A DNA stretch of 64,000 nucleotides, taken from positions 124,001 to 188,000 of the forward strand of contig JAZQXL010000014.1 in the NCBI GenBank assembly GCA_045632845.1. The letters run 5' to 3'. Below are positions 9,617 through 19,193 of this stretch, in pieces. The notes under the pieces were generated by a model. The model was not told the origin of the DNA, did not search any database, and worked only from the letters and a program-made list of their open reading frames with translations. This stretch comes from RGIG4140 sp045632845 (GTDB lineage: Bacteria; Pseudomonadota; Alphaproteobacteria; CAAHEQ01; UBA3637). The translations under genes were made by a program, and so were the position numbers. Each line of letters starts with the position of its first letter. Within the stretch, counting starts at the first letter, position 1.

Positions 9617-11851
9617 ATGTTTCAAAGAAGAATGCAACTCAATGACCAATTTTTATCAATGGATGAATTTGCACGCCTATTGCACAAGCAACCCTCCTTT
9701 GGCAAAGTGCTACGCGAATTTGTCAAGAAAAATATGCTTAATAAAACTGTTTTGCTTACCCCCTCTTCTGGCAAAGAAAGAGAAATCCCCGTTTTTTATT
9801 ATGGGGCAAAAAAATCAAACCGTTCTTCTTGGTACATTTATGAAAAAGCGGTTATTCCATTTTTAAAAAGACATATTGATGCTTTTGAAAAACTTGGTAT
9901 TCCACTTGAAAACTTGATTGCTGCAACCAATCAAATCCCTGTTATTTTAGGAGATGAAAAACAAAAATACAATCTTATCAGTCTTTGGGATGTGGCAACA
10001 AAATGCTCCTATAATACGAAAATTTTAAGTAGCATTACACAAGAAATTAAGCGTGTTTATTTGACCGAAACATTCCCCCAAATTGACACTAAAACAGGGC
10101 AAGAAATTCAAGCCCCTATGTTTGTTTTTGTTAAACCTAAAATGGGTCAAAGTGGTGTTTTTATGGTCAAAGAAGCACTCCCTGTTTTTTTAGAACGTCA
10201 CAAAGAAGCACTCAAAAACTTTGCAAAACTTTTAGAACAATCTAATGACCAGCTCTCTTTACGTTCGTTTTCAAGATATTTAGGCACATCAAAATATGAG
10301 CCTGAATTGCTTCAATTTATTCAAAAACATTTTGATGAAACCTTTGAAAAAGAAGATGAAACAGGTGTTAAAAAACAATATCCCATCTTTTCACACACAA
10401 AACTATCAAATGGTGTTCTTGTTTTAAACATTCATAAAGAAGGAGCACAACACTTTATTTCAAACCATAAAGAAGAACTTGTTGAAATGGGATACAAAGG
10501 CGTTCAAGCTCTTTTGCATAATTTTGAAAAAAAAGGTTTTCAAAAAGGGTATTTAAGCATTCGTGAAATTGCAACCCAATTACACAAAAGCGGTACTTTT
10601 GCAAAAAGATTAACAGATTTGATTCAACAAAAATATTCTAATGATGTAATTAAAGAAAAACACCCAAAAACAAAACAAATAAAAACAAGAAAAATGTTTT
10701 TCTCCCGCTATCAAAAAAATATGATTTATTTTATTAAAGAAACAGATCTTGTTTTATTTTTAAACAGATATAAAAATGTTCTTTTTGAACTCGGCGCGGA
10801 TGAAAAAATCATCAATCATATTTTAAAAAAAGATATCATTCCCTCAAAATCAAGTGAAATGGTCACGTTTAGGGATTTTATGCGCCTGATCAAACGCAAT
10901 AATATCAGCTCTCAAAGTATTTTAAATGAAATAAAAACAAACCATTTAAATGATACGTATGAAGAAATTGATGCAACAGGGGAAAAAGCAAAAAAACCGA
11001 TTTTTGTTTATGCCAAAAACAAAACCAGTTTTTCCTATTATTTTGCAAATAAAAAGGCTATGCGCGCCTTCTTTAAGCAACAAAAAAATATGCTGATGGA
11101 TTTTGGGATTAAAGAAGAATTAATCAACACCATTTTGGGCAAACAAACTGTGCACCATTATAATCCTGATTATATCTTCATCACAAAGTTGTTATCCCAC
11201 TTACACATTCATCAACCAAACTTCACAAATTATATCAAAAAACATCATTTGGATGAAACATACTTAGCCCCTGATGAAAATGGCAAAATGGTTGAAAAAC
11301 CCATGTTTATTTTTATGGCCCCCAAAGTGGCAGGGATTGGCAATTATGCTATTCACAAGGATGCATTAGCCCTCTTTGCAAAACGCTATCAAAAAGAATT
11401 TAATATTAAAAATGATATTATTCAATCACTTGAAAATCATGACACCCTTGTTAAGAAGAAAAACACGCACTTAACAATCACTCAACTTGTCAAATTTTTA
11501 AACAAAAGCACTCTTTTTGCCAACCCATTTATGCAAAAAATCAAAGCACACTATTTGGATGAAACAGCTCAAATCCAAACAAAAAATGACAAAGAAACAA
11601 TCCCCGTTTTTGCAAAAGCATACACAAAAACTGGGGCCATTACCATTTATGTGGATACAAGAGCCCTCCCTTCTTTTTTAAAAAAACACAAGAAAGAGTT
11701 TGTAAAATTAGGATTTAAAGAAGAAAGCATTGAAAATTTAATCGCAACAGCTGAAAAAGATTCTTTATTTCACCTTCCTCATCTTTTAAAAGAAAAAGAA
11801 AGAAGCAAAAAGCGGTTGCAAGCATATTATAACGCACGTCAAAAGGATTGA
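9617..11851 (+). CDS. Tandem-repeat protein with about seven ~95-residue modules
   Basis: 744 residues, start ATG one base after the previous stop, with AAAAAAGGA as ribosome site. Seven modules can be traced, starting near residues 11, 120, 222, 320, 425, 525 and 630. The best preserved read FDETFEKEDETG, then YPIFSH, then HKEGAQHFISNHKEELVEMG, and HLDETY, then KPMFIF. It is clearly paralogous to both flanking genes. Basic residues are frequent, with many lysines. No known enzyme motif is seen. Together with its neighbours it forms a three-gene cistron made of one repeat family, unlike anything I can name. Confidence 0.8.
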   Translation: MFQRRMQLNDQFLSMDEFARLLHKQPSFGKVLREFVKKNMLNKTVLLTPSSGKEREIPVFYYGAKKSNRSSWYIYEKAVIPFLKRHIDAFEKLGIPLENLIAATNQIPVILGDEKQKYNLISLWDVATKCSYNTKILSSITQEIKRVYLTETFPQIDTKTGQEIQAPMFVFVKPKMGQSGVFMVKEALPVFLERHKEALKNFAKLLEQSNDQLSLRSFSRYLGTSKYEPELLQFIQKHFDETFEKEDETGVKKQYPIFSHTKLSNGVLVLNIHKEGAQHFISNHKEELVEMGYKGVQALLHNFEKKGFQKGYLSIREIATQLHKSGTFAKRLTDLIQQKYSNDVIKEKHPKTKQIKTRKMFFSRYQKNMIYFIKETDLVLFLNRYKNVLFELGADEKIINHILKKDIIPSKSSEMVTFRDFMRLIKRNNISSQSILNEIKTNHLNDTYEEIDATGEKAKKPIFVYAKNKTSFSYYFANKKAMRAFFKQQKNMLMDFGIKEELINTILGKQTVHHYNPDYIFITKLLSHLHIHQPNFTNYIKKHHLDETYLAPDENGKMVEKPMFIFMAPKVAGIGNYAIHKDALALFAKRYQKEFNIKNDIIQSLENHDTLVKKKNTHLTITQLVKFLNKSTLFANPFMQKIKAHYLDETAQIQTKNDKETIPVFAKAYTKTGAITIYVDTRALPSFLKKHKKEFVKLGFKEESIENLIATAEKDSLFHLPHLLKEKERSKKRLQAYYNARQKD

Positions 11852-11852
11852 T

Positions 11853-13460
11853 ATGCCTCCATTTGAAGTTGCTATTGAAACACATTATTCTCTTTATCAA
11901 TTGTTGGTTGAACTCACAAGGTGCAACCGCTATAACTCAAGCAAACTAACCCAGGGGATAAAAGATCAACTTTTAAAAGAAACATATCTAGACAGCCAAG
12001 GAAAAAGGCAAAAAATGTTTCTCTATCCAACCCCTGCTGGCGCAACGACAAGGAACTTTTTGTCCATCCAACGCGAAGCCATTCCTCAATTTTTAAAAAA
12101 ATGGGGTTCTTTTTTTCAAGTTCCTGAACACATCATTCAATCAATTGAAGAAACAAAAGATTTGCCAGATGTATCAGATAATATGATTTCAATTTTTGAC
12201 TTTTGCAAAAGATGTAAAGCGCCCCACTCTCTTGCCTTTTGGATTGAAGAAAACGCTTTTTCTTTTTTTAAAAACAAGTCAAATGAAACCTCCTTTTTTG
12301 TTGAGGCAAAAGATGCTTTTATGTTCAAATCTGTTTTGTTATATAAAGATAGATTAAGCGATTTTGTATTAAAAAATCAAGAGATTTTAAAATTTCAAGG
12401 ATTACCTCAACAAGTTGTGGAACAAGCAAAAAAAGAGAGGCTTTTAACGTATCTTGAAGAAAACAAAAATCAAAAATACACCAAAGAAGATGAGGTCGAA
12501 ACACCCTTTATCCGTTTGGATGAACTGTGCAAAACCTTAAAAAAAACAAGCGTCTTTATCCCTTATTTAAGAAAATTTATCGTTCAAAATTGCTTGAACG
12601 ACACATTTGATTTAAAAATCGAAAATATGCCACCCATTCAAATGCCCATATTTTCATATTATCAAGCGTTTAAAAAAAATAAATCCTCCTGCTACATTTA
12701 CAAACAAGCCATCCCTTATTTTGTGCAAAAGCATGAAAATGAGCTTATAGGCATTGGCATCAAACAAGCAACCTTAAATGAGATTTTGAGCAAAAACAGC
12801 CTTAAAAGCAAATTTACTTCCAAAATCATTTCGTTTCAAGAAGCTTATTTTTTAAGCATTCCAAATGTTACCTACCCTGAATTTAAACGTATTTTAAGTA
12901 CAACACCACTTCCTCATAGTGAAGCTGAAGATGGTATTTTGTTTGTTGAAACAACAAAAAAAGACCCTTATTTTATCAACACAAATACCTTGGTTGAAGT
13001 TTTAAAAACAAAAGCTGATGAACTTGGCTTAAATCCTCTTGCAATCGAACGGGTTGAAATGATACTTCAATCCCCTCAAAAAGCTGTTATTCCTGTTGCT
13101 TATTTTTTAAAAAACATTGGTATTTCAGTTCAAAAAGCGGCAGCTTTTAACACCCGGATTTTAAAACCACATAAAAATCAAACCTTAACTTATAAAAATA
13201 GAGCTGGTCAAGAGCAAAAAGTTGTTCCATTTGGTCACGCCAAAACAGCATCTGGACAAATTTTTCTCGGTGTTTTTTTGGATGCAACAGAGGCAATTAT
13301 TCAAAATTTTGTGGTTGAATTAAAAGAGATTTCCTCTTTTAAAACCAAATCAAGACCCATGGCTCAAAAAGAACCTTTCTTCCCAATTAACATCCAAATA
13401 AGCAATCAATTTAAAATCATCCAACACCTCTTTTCAAAAGAGAATGAAAAAGAGTCTTAA
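11853..13460 (+). CDS. Tandem-repeat protein with about five, more diverged, ~95-residue modules
   Basis: 535 residues, start ATG one base after the TGA of the previous gene, with AAAAGGA upstream. Modules start near residues 9, 105, 225, 330 and 420. The first and third are typical (LLKETYLDSQG and CLNDTFDLKI followed by MPIFSY), while the second and fourth have lost the D-E-T-F core. This gene ends the operon. Its drift suggests fewer constraints than in the first two genes, or a specialised role. Cytosolic by appearance, function unknown. Confidence 0.78.
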   Translation: MPPFEVAIETHYSLYQLLVELTRCNRYNSSKLTQGIKDQLLKETYLDSQGKRQKMFLYPTPAGATTRNFLSIQREAIPQFLKKWGSFFQVPEHIIQSIEETKDLPDVSDNMISIFDFCKRCKAPHSLAFWIEENAFSFFKNKSNETSFFVEAKDAFMFKSVLLYKDRLSDFVLKNQEILKFQGLPQQVVEQAKKERLLTYLEENKNQKYTKEDEVETPFIRLDELCKTLKKTSVFIPYLRKFIVQNCLNDTFDLKIENMPPIQMPIFSYYQAFKKNKSSCYIYKQAIPYFVQKHENELIGIGIKQATLNEILSKNSLKSKFTSKIISFQEAYFLSIPNVTYPEFKRILSTTPLPHSEAEDGILFVETTKKDPYFINTNTLVEVLKTKADELGLNPLAIERVEMILQSPQKAVIPVAYFLKNIGISVQKAAAFNTRILKPHKNQTLTYKNRAGQEQKVVPFGHAKTASGQIFLGVFLDATEAIIQNFVVELKEISSFKTKSRPMAQKEPFFPINIQISNQFKIIQHLFSKENEKES

Positions 13461-13486
13461 GTCACTTATATCTCATTAAAATTTAA

Positions 13487-13515
13487 TTGCTTTTTTAATT
13501 TTATTTTGGTATAAT
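13487..13515 (+). promoter_or_regulatory. uvrA promoter
   Basis: TTGCTT (13487-13492), 17 bases, TATAAT (13510-13515), 33 bases before the uvrA ATG. No LexA-type operator was recognised. Confidence 0.75.
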
Positions 13516-13548
13516 AAAAGCCCATTTTAAAGAAGCAGTGAGGTGTTT

Positions 13549-16341
13549 ATGAAAAAATTTATCTCCATTCGTGGCGCAAGAGAGCACAATCTTAAAAATA
13601 TTGATGTGGATATTCCTAAAAACCAACTGGTTGTGATTACGGGCCTTTCTGGTTCAGGCAAATCATCCCTTGCATTTGACACCATCTATGCCGAAGGGCA
13701 ACGTAGATATGTTGAAAGTTTATCGGCTTATGCCCGTCAATTTTTAGAATTGATGAAAAAGCCAGATGTTGACTTAATTGAGGGACTTTCTCCTGCTATT
13801 TCAATTGAACAAAAAACCACCTCAAAAAATCCCAGATCCACCGTTGGCACCATCACTGAAATTTATGATTATATGCGTCTTTTATGGGCTAGAGTGGGCA
13901 CACCTTATTCCCCTGCCACCGGTCTTCCCATTGAAGCGCAAACCATTCCTCAAATTGTTGATTTGGTTTTAAAAGAAAAAGAAGGCACACGCCTTTTGAT
14001 TCTTGCTCCAGCTGTACGTGAAAGAAAAGGTGAATATAAAAAAGAAATCGCCGAGTGGCAAAAAAAAGGCTTTGCGCGCCTTCAAATTGATGGCGAAATG
14101 TATGACATTGAACAAACCCCTGAGTTAGATAAGAATAAAAAACATTCTATCAGCGTTATTGTTGATCGTCTTGTGATTAAAGAAGGGATTGAAACAAGAC
14201 TTTCTCAAGCTGTTGAAAAATCACTTGCATTGGCTGATGGCCTTGTTGTGGTTAAAAACCATAATACAGGCGATGAAAAACTCTTTTCTGAAAAGTTTTC
14301 TTGCCCTGTCAGTGGTTTCAGCATCAAAGATTTGGAACCGTCCCTTTTTTCTTTCAATAACCCACAAGGGGCTTGCCCTGTTTGCGCAGGACTTGGTTTT
14401 AAACTTTATATCGACCCTCAAAAGGTCATTCCAGATCCACTTAAATCCATCAGACAAGGAGCAATTAAGCCTTGGAGCAACCTTAATGGCGACATGTTCC
14501 AATGGTATGATGGCATTTTAAAAACCATGCTTCAAACCATTCCAGTTGATATCGATACACCTTGGGCTAACCTTTCACAAGAAGTACAACATGCTATTTT
14601 ATATGGCACACAGGGGAAAGGAAGATCCTTTGAAGGAGTTATTACAAATATGGAACGCCGCTTTATGGAAACAAGCTCTGATTGGATGCGTGAAGAATTG
14701 TCTAAATACCAATCTAATTCAACCTGTGAAGCTTGCCATGGCCAACGCTTGCGCCCCGAAGCACTCGCTGTTAAAATTGCTGGCAAAACAATTAGTGAAG
14801 CAACACACACCTCCATTCAACAAGCTAAAGACTGGTTTTTAGCTGTTCCAAACCATTTAAGCAATCAAAAGCAAGAAATTGCCAAACGTATTTTAAAAGA
14901 AATCAATGATAGACTTCTCTTTTTAAACAATGTCGGTCTTGGTTATTTATCTTTAGACAGAATGAGCGGAACCCTCTCTGGGGGTGAATCACAACGAATC
15001 CGTTTGGCAAGTCAAATTGGTTCTGGGCTCACTGGTGTTCTTTATGTGTTAGATGAACCATCCATCGGCTTGCATCAAAGAGATAATGACAAACTTTTAG
15101 AAACACTCATTCATTTAAGAAACCTTGGCAACACGGTCATTGTGGTTGAACATGATGAAGACGCCATCAAAGCAGCAGACTATGTGCTTGACATTGGACC
15201 TGAAGCAGGCCGTCACGGAGGACACGTTGTAGCACAAGGAACCCCAAAAGACATTATGGATAACCCTATTTCAACAACAGGACAATTCTTATCTGGTATG
15301 CGCAAAATTATTATTCCAACCAAACGCAGAACAGGCAATGGCAAATTCATTGAAATTCAAGGGGCAAGAGCAAACAACCTTAAAAATGTGGATGTTAAAA
15401 TTCCTCTTGGCACATTCACTTGTGTTACCGGTGTTTCAGGCGGGGGAAAATCATCGCTTGTGATTGAAACACTTTATAAAGGTCTTAACAAATTGATCAA
15501 TCAATCGACTGATACACCAGGGGAATATGAACGCATCCGCGGGATGGGTTATATCGACAAAATCATTGATATTGACCAAAGCCCAATTGGCAGAACCCCT
15601 CGCTCAAACCCAGCCACCTATGTGGGAATGTTCTCCACCATTCGTGATTGGTTTGCAGGTCTTCCTGAAGCAAAGGTTAGAGGATACAAGGCCGGTCGTT
15701 TTTCCTTCAACGTTAAAGGTGGTCGCTGTGAATCTTGCGGTGGGGATGGTGTATTAAAAATTGAAATGCACTTTTTGCCAGATGTCTATGTTGAATGTGA
15801 TGCTTGTAAAGGCAAACGCTATAACAAAGAAACATTAGAAGTTACCTATAAAGACAAATCCATTGCAGATGTTTTGGATATGACTGTTGATGAAGCGGCA
15901 GAGTTTTTTGACCACATCCCATCCATTCGAGATAAATGCAAACTCCTTAAAAAAGTGGGACTTGGGTACATCTCACTTGGTCAATCTGCAGTGACCCTGT
16001 CTGGTGGGGAAGCGCAACGCATCAAACTTGCAAAAGAACTCTCTAAAAAAAGCACAGGAAAAACTCTTTACATTTTAGATGAACCAACAACAGGGCTTCA
16101 TTTTGCTGATGTTCAAAAATTATTAGAAGTGTTACATGCCCTTGTTGAACAAGGCAACAGCGTAGTTGTAATCGAACACAACTTAGACGTCATCAAAACA
16201 GCAGACTACATCATCGATATGGGACCAGAAGGGGGCGATGGGGGCGGTCAAGTTGTGGCCACCGGTACACCAGAAGATGTTGCCAAAATTGAGGCCAGCT
16301 ATACTGGTAAATATTTGAAAAAAATCCTCAGTAAGGGATGA
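13549..16341 (+). CDS. uvrA: UvrABC excinuclease subunit A
   Basis: 930 residues, normal for UvrA. It is the damage-sensing ATPase that loads UvrB in nucleotide excision repair. Two ABC ATPase halves are present: Walker A GLSGSGKSS near residue 32, signature LSGGESQRIRLA and Walker B LYVLDEPSIGLH; then GVSGGGKSS near 630, LSGGEAQRIKLA and LYILDEPTTGLH. The C-terminal zinc module (CESCGG ... CDACKG) is complete. In the first zinc module the second cysteine is replaced (CPVSGFSI instead of CPVCG), a form I recall from alphaproteobacterial UvrA. I chose ATG at 13549 because GAGG lies five bases upstream; an in-frame GTG at 13543 is less likely. It is monocistronic, with its own promoter and terminator. 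Confidence 0.97.
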   Translation: MKKFISIRGAREHNLKNIDVDIPKNQLVVITGLSGSGKSSLAFDTIYAEGQRRYVESLSAYARQFLELMKKPDVDLIEGLSPAISIEQKTTSKNPRSTVGTITEIYDYMRLLWARVGTPYSPATGLPIEAQTIPQIVDLVLKEKEGTRLLILAPAVRERKGEYKKEIAEWQKKGFARLQIDGEMYDIEQTPELDKNKKHSISVIVDRLVIKEGIETRLSQAVEKSLALADGLVVVKNHNTGDEKLFSEKFSCPVSGFSIKDLEPSLFSFNNPQGACPVCAGLGFKLYIDPQKVIPDPLKSIRQGAIKPWSNLNGDMFQWYDGILKTMLQTIPVDIDTPWANLSQEVQHAILYGTQGKGRSFEGVITNMERRFMETSSDWMREELSKYQSNSTCEACHGQRLRPEALAVKIAGKTISEATHTSIQQAKDWFLAVPNHLSNQKQEIAKRILKEINDRLLFLNNVGLGYLSLDRMSGTLSGGESQRIRLASQIGSGLTGVLYVLDEPSIGLHQRDNDKLLETLIHLRNLGNTVIVVEHDEDAIKAADYVLDIGPEAGRHGGHVVAQGTPKDIMDNPISTTGQFLSGMRKIIIPTKRRTGNGKFIEIQGARANNLKNVDVKIPLGTFTCVTGVSGGGKSSLVIETLYKGLNKLINQSTDTPGEYERIRGMGYIDKIIDIDQSPIGRTPRSNPATYVGMFSTIRDWFAGLPEAKVRGYKAGRFSFNVKGGRCESCGGDGVLKIEMHFLPDVYVECDACKGKRYNKETLEVTYKDKSIADVLDMTVDEAAEFFDHIPSIRDKCKLLKKVGLGYISLGQSAVTLSGGEAQRIKLAKELSKKSTGKTLYILDEPTTGLHFADVQKLLEVLHALVEQGNSVVVIEHNLDVIKTADYIIDMGPEGGDGGGQVVATGTPEDVAKIEASYTGKYLKKILSKG

Positions 16342-16342
16342 T

Positions 16343-16385
16343 AAAAAAAAGAACGCTTCTAAACTTTAAAGCGTTCTTTTTTATT
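16343..16385. terminator. Bidirectional terminator between uvrA and the barrel gene
   Basis: Stem AAAGAACGCTT / AAGCGTTCTTT with a run of A before and T after, so it can stop transcription from both converging genes. Confidence 0.9.
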
Positions 16386-16941
16386 AAAACATAAAGCGAA
16401 GCCCAGCGTATGTTTCAACCGTATCAAAGGTGAGTTCTTTTTTACCCTCATCATACTCAACTTTGCCTAAATCAACATATCTCGCTCCCACATCGGCGGT
16501 AACATTTCTTGTTAAACGAAAGCCAACGCCACCCCCAACGTTCCATGCAAAATTTGAACCAGAAATTTTTTCTTTCAACACTTCTACATTATGGCGTGCC
16601 ATCCCCGCCCCAGCCATCAAATAAGGAATTACATTTCTTGTCACTTTCAAATCAACATATCCATTTGCCATGACACGTTGAAACTCAACCGTTAACATTT
16701 CATTATCAAAGCGATCTTTGACCAAATCTGTCGAAGATTGATATGCATATTCAACCTCCCCACGAAAAGGACCAGAATAAACACCAACAGCAGCAGAAGG
16801 AACAGAACCAGCTTCATGCGTATCAACTTGAGAGGTCTCTCTTACATCACTTAACCCACCACGAACAGCTAAATAAACCCCTGATCTTGCAAAAGAGGAT
16901 ACACTTGCCAACAAACAAAGCATAAATACCAATGAGCGCAT
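16384..16941 (-). CDS. Small outer-membrane beta-barrel protein
   Basis: 185 residues from ATG at 16941, preceded by GGAGG five bases upstream. Residues 1-19 are a signal peptide (hydrophobic LVFMLCLLASV, cleavage after SSFA). The mature part alternates polar and hydrophobic residues in beta-strand style and ends in aromatic residues with a final Phe (GLRFMF), the outer-membrane assembly signal. Motifs such as VGGGVGFRLTRNVTADVGARY are typical of the OmpA-like/OmpX-type 8-stranded porin superfamily (outer membrane protein beta-barrel domain). Likely a surface or adhesion-type barrel; no peptidoglycan-binding domain. Confidence 0.85.
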   Translation of the reverse strand: MRSLVFMLCLLASVSSFARSGVYLAVRGGLSDVRETSQVDTHEAGSVPSAAVGVYSGPFRGEVEYAYQSSTDLVKDRFDNEMLTVEFQRVMANGYVDLKVTRNVIPYLMAGAGMARHNVEVLKEKISGSNFAWNVGGGVGFRLTRNVTADVGARYVDLGKVEYDEGKKELTFDTVETYAGLRFMF

Positions 16942-16978
16942 CTTAACCTCCAACGCCTATAAAATTACATATATTTTT

Positions 16979-17007
16979 ATTATTATTAAAAAAACGCCCC
17001 CTGTCAA
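16979..17007 (-). promoter_or_regulatory. Promoter of the barrel gene
   Basis: Minus strand TTGACA (17007-17002), 17 bases, AATAAT (16984-16979), about 40 bases before the start at 16941. Confidence 0.65.
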
Positions 17008-17027
17008 GGTGAAATGATTTTTTAACA

Positions 17028-17056
17028 TTGACACTTTCACTAAAAAAATATACTTA
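17028..17056 (+). promoter_or_regulatory. Promoter of the small secreted cysteine protein
   Basis: TTGACA (17028-17033), then TACTTA at 17051-17056 with 17 bases, or TATACT at 17049-17054 with 15 bases. The exact -10 box is uncertain. Confidence 0.55.
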
Positions 17057-17084
17057 AGGATGTTCACTTATTAAAGGAGGTTTT

Positions 17085-17375
17085 ATGCACAAAATTTATT
17101 TAACACTCATCTTATCTTCACTCATCACAACATCTGCCTTTGCAGCCTGTCCATCAAACAGACCAGCGAAATGGATGGATGACAAATGTTATACCTGTGA
17201 AACCGTTGCAAAAAAAATACAATCCTTTAAGGGCATACGAAAAGAAGGTAAGATCTCAAAAAATCCAACACAAAAACAAATCCGAGAATTTCAAAAAGGT
17301 TTACAAGAAATTCAAAAACTAACAGATACAATCAAGAATATTAAAAAAGTTTGCTCAGAACCTGCCAAAAAATAA
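17085..17375 (+). CDS. Small secreted protein with one CPxxxP...C..C module
   Basis: 96 residues with an ideal AAAGGAGG site. A signal peptide covers residues 1-20 (LTLILSSLITTSAFA, cleavage before A-C). The mature protein starts with CPSNRPAKWMDDKCYTCE, the same module found four times in the protein at 53334 and about six times in the one at 54187. The rest is a lysine-rich helix with one more cysteine near the end. The paired cysteines suggest disulfides in the periplasm or outside the cell. Role unknown. Confidence 0.8.
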   Translation: MHKIYLTLILSSLITTSAFAACPSNRPAKWMDDKCYTCETVAKKIQSFKGIRKEGKISKNPTQKQIREFQKGLQEIQKLTDTIKNIKKVCSEPAKK

Positions 17376-17378
17376 TAT

Positions 17379-17413
17379 AAAAAAGGGAACTTCTCAAAAA
17401 ACTTTCCTTTTTT
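17379..17413. terminator. Bidirectional terminator
   Basis: AAAAGGGAA pairs with TTTCCTTTT (one G-T pair) between two converging genes, with A and T runs on either side. Confidence 0.6.
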
Positions 17414-19041
17414 CATCTTCTGCCATTTTGTTCTTTTGAAAGGCGTAATACATCCTGTTTTTCAGGTTGTTTCAGTTCATAGAGCAAATGAGATGCAGCT
17501 GTTTTTGCTTTATCGCCCAGTATTTTAAAACCAACACATTCCCCTTTTTCAAAAAGAGGGGTTGTAAAAATATGATACTTCTCTCGTAATAACCTTGGAA
17601 GTGATTGATAAGCTTTTCCCTCCACCATATAAGCATTCAAACCAGAATGTTCTTGTTTTTTGTTTAAATCTCTAAAATACAAACAATCACCTTCAGATTT
17701 AAAATCTGATGCAGCTGTCAAAATAATCTTATTCACGTCTTCTTTACTTATTTTTTTTGGTTCAGCATTGTTGAAATTTTCTTGTTGCACAAGTTTTAAA
17801 AATGCATTCCACGTTTCATGATCTTGCAAACTGGTTGGAACATAAGCATAGATATCTCCATTTTTTCGTTTCAAAGGTTTGGCTTTAATCCCCAAAATTT
17901 CATAAATTTTAAGTTTTGGTTTACGCGCCAAATCAAAAGCCGTTAAATCCTCTTTAAATTGTAGCACACCATTTTTAACAACAAAAAAAGCAGCCACTTT
18001 CCTTGCCAAAGATGTTGTTAAAAAAGTTTTATTTTTTTCTTCAAATGCCACGGGAGATTGTTGTTCTTTATTTTGGGACAAACCCTCTTTTTCTTCATTT
18101 AAATAAGAAGAAATATCTATCTTATTTTGATATGGTTTTGAAAAACTTGAATCCAGTAACTTCACTGGAGATTTTCCTTCCATCCCCGCCATATAGTAAG
18201 CAAAATCAAACACCTCAATTTGAGAGCATTTTTCTCCCAATGAACTTGTTGTGTTTGCATTTGCTCCCGCACCCATCAACAAAATATGGGCGCCCGAAAA
18301 TGTCTTTGGTAAATCCATCCTCGCCTTTAAAAGTCTATCCAACAACACCCTTTCTATTTCGCTGCGCTTTTTCTTATCTTGAATGTAATATTCTGGCCCA
18401 ATACGAATACCTTTAATTTTTTTACCATCACAAAAAATTTCAAAACCATCCAATTTATCATCAAATGTATCTTTTAAACATGGTTTAACAATTTGATAAA
18501 ACTCGGCAGCAATTTCAGACGTAATTGGTTTTGAAAGGTAGCAATTCAAAGCATCAGAACGATTTAAAGACCTAAGTGTTGGCACTTTAAAAGCGGCTTG
18601 ATGCTTAATAATAAAAGCTCTTAAATTTTCAAACACTTTTGGAAACTCTTTAGAAGACACATCAATATCACAAACAAAGCGCTCGCAGGCTGGCTTTGCC
18701 CCTTTAGCCGTTTGATGAATAAAAGAGCCTGTTAAATCAAAACCTCTTTTTTTTATTTCAGAAAACTGTGTTGAAGTGATAATTTCATCATGAACCTGAT
18801 TAAACAATTGAATATTTGCTTCATACATTTTCTCATCAACTTGACGGGTCACACATTTTTGTCTGGCATATAAAATTTCAGAAAACCGGCTAGGAGCATC
18901 CATTTTCTTTTGAGTATAAGCATCCTCACCTGTTTTTAAAATCTCTTTTATCCGATTAACAAGTTCTTTTGCCTCTTTATGCGTCAAAAAAGGATTGGGC
19001 TTAATGCCATATTTTTTTGCTAATTCAACCAAATATCCCAT
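17413..19041 (-). CDS. Uncharacterised 542-residue cytosolic protein
   Basis: Start ATG at 19041 behind AGGAGG. No signal peptide or membrane segment. I do not recognise the family. Residues around 160-240 contain LRSLNR, then IVKPCLKDTFDD, IFCDGKKIKG and a helix rich in charged residues; this order (L-R-S-L, L-K-D-T-F, I-F, K-K) resembles one module of the repeat proteins encoded at 7714-13460, so it may be a distant relative. A glycine-rich stretch ILLMGAGANANTTSSLG sits near residue 260 but lacks a recognisable nucleotide-binding pattern. It is transcribed alone. Conditional or effector-like role possible, but nothing in the sequence shows it. Confidence 0.75.
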   Translation of the reverse strand: MGYLVELAKKYGIKPNPFLTHKEAKELVNRIKEILKTGEDAYTQKKMDAPSRFSEILYARQKCVTRQVDEKMYEANIQLFNQVHDEIITSTQFSEIKKRGFDLTGSFIHQTAKGAKPACERFVCDIDVSSKEFPKVFENLRAFIIKHQAAFKVPTLRSLNRSDALNCYLSKPITSEIAAEFYQIVKPCLKDTFDDKLDGFEIFCDGKKIKGIRIGPEYYIQDKKKRSEIERVLLDRLLKARMDLPKTFSGAHILLMGAGANANTTSSLGEKCSQIEVFDFAYYMAGMEGKSPVKLLDSSFSKPYQNKIDISSYLNEEKEGLSQNKEQQSPVAFEEKNKTFLTTSLARKVAAFFVVKNGVLQFKEDLTAFDLARKPKLKIYEILGIKAKPLKRKNGDIYAYVPTSLQDHETWNAFLKLVQQENFNNAEPKKISKEDVNKIILTAASDFKSEGDCLYFRDLNKKQEHSGLNAYMVEGKAYQSLPRLLREKYHIFTTPLFEKGECVGFKILGDKAKTAASHLLYELKQPEKQDVLRLSKEQNGRR

Positions 19042-19193
19042 ACATCCTCCTAAAAAATATTACACAATCTAAAGAATATTATACCACAAAAGCTCTCTTT
19101 TATCAACAAATTAGCATAAAACTTAATAAAATCAAATAATTACAATCTAAATCGATCTGTAAAAAAGAACAGATATTAACTTGCGTATTTTTG

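Noticed and set aside
14189..14842. Alternative frames inside uvrA on both strands
   Set aside because: They overlap a certain gene and have no initiation signals or family resemblance.
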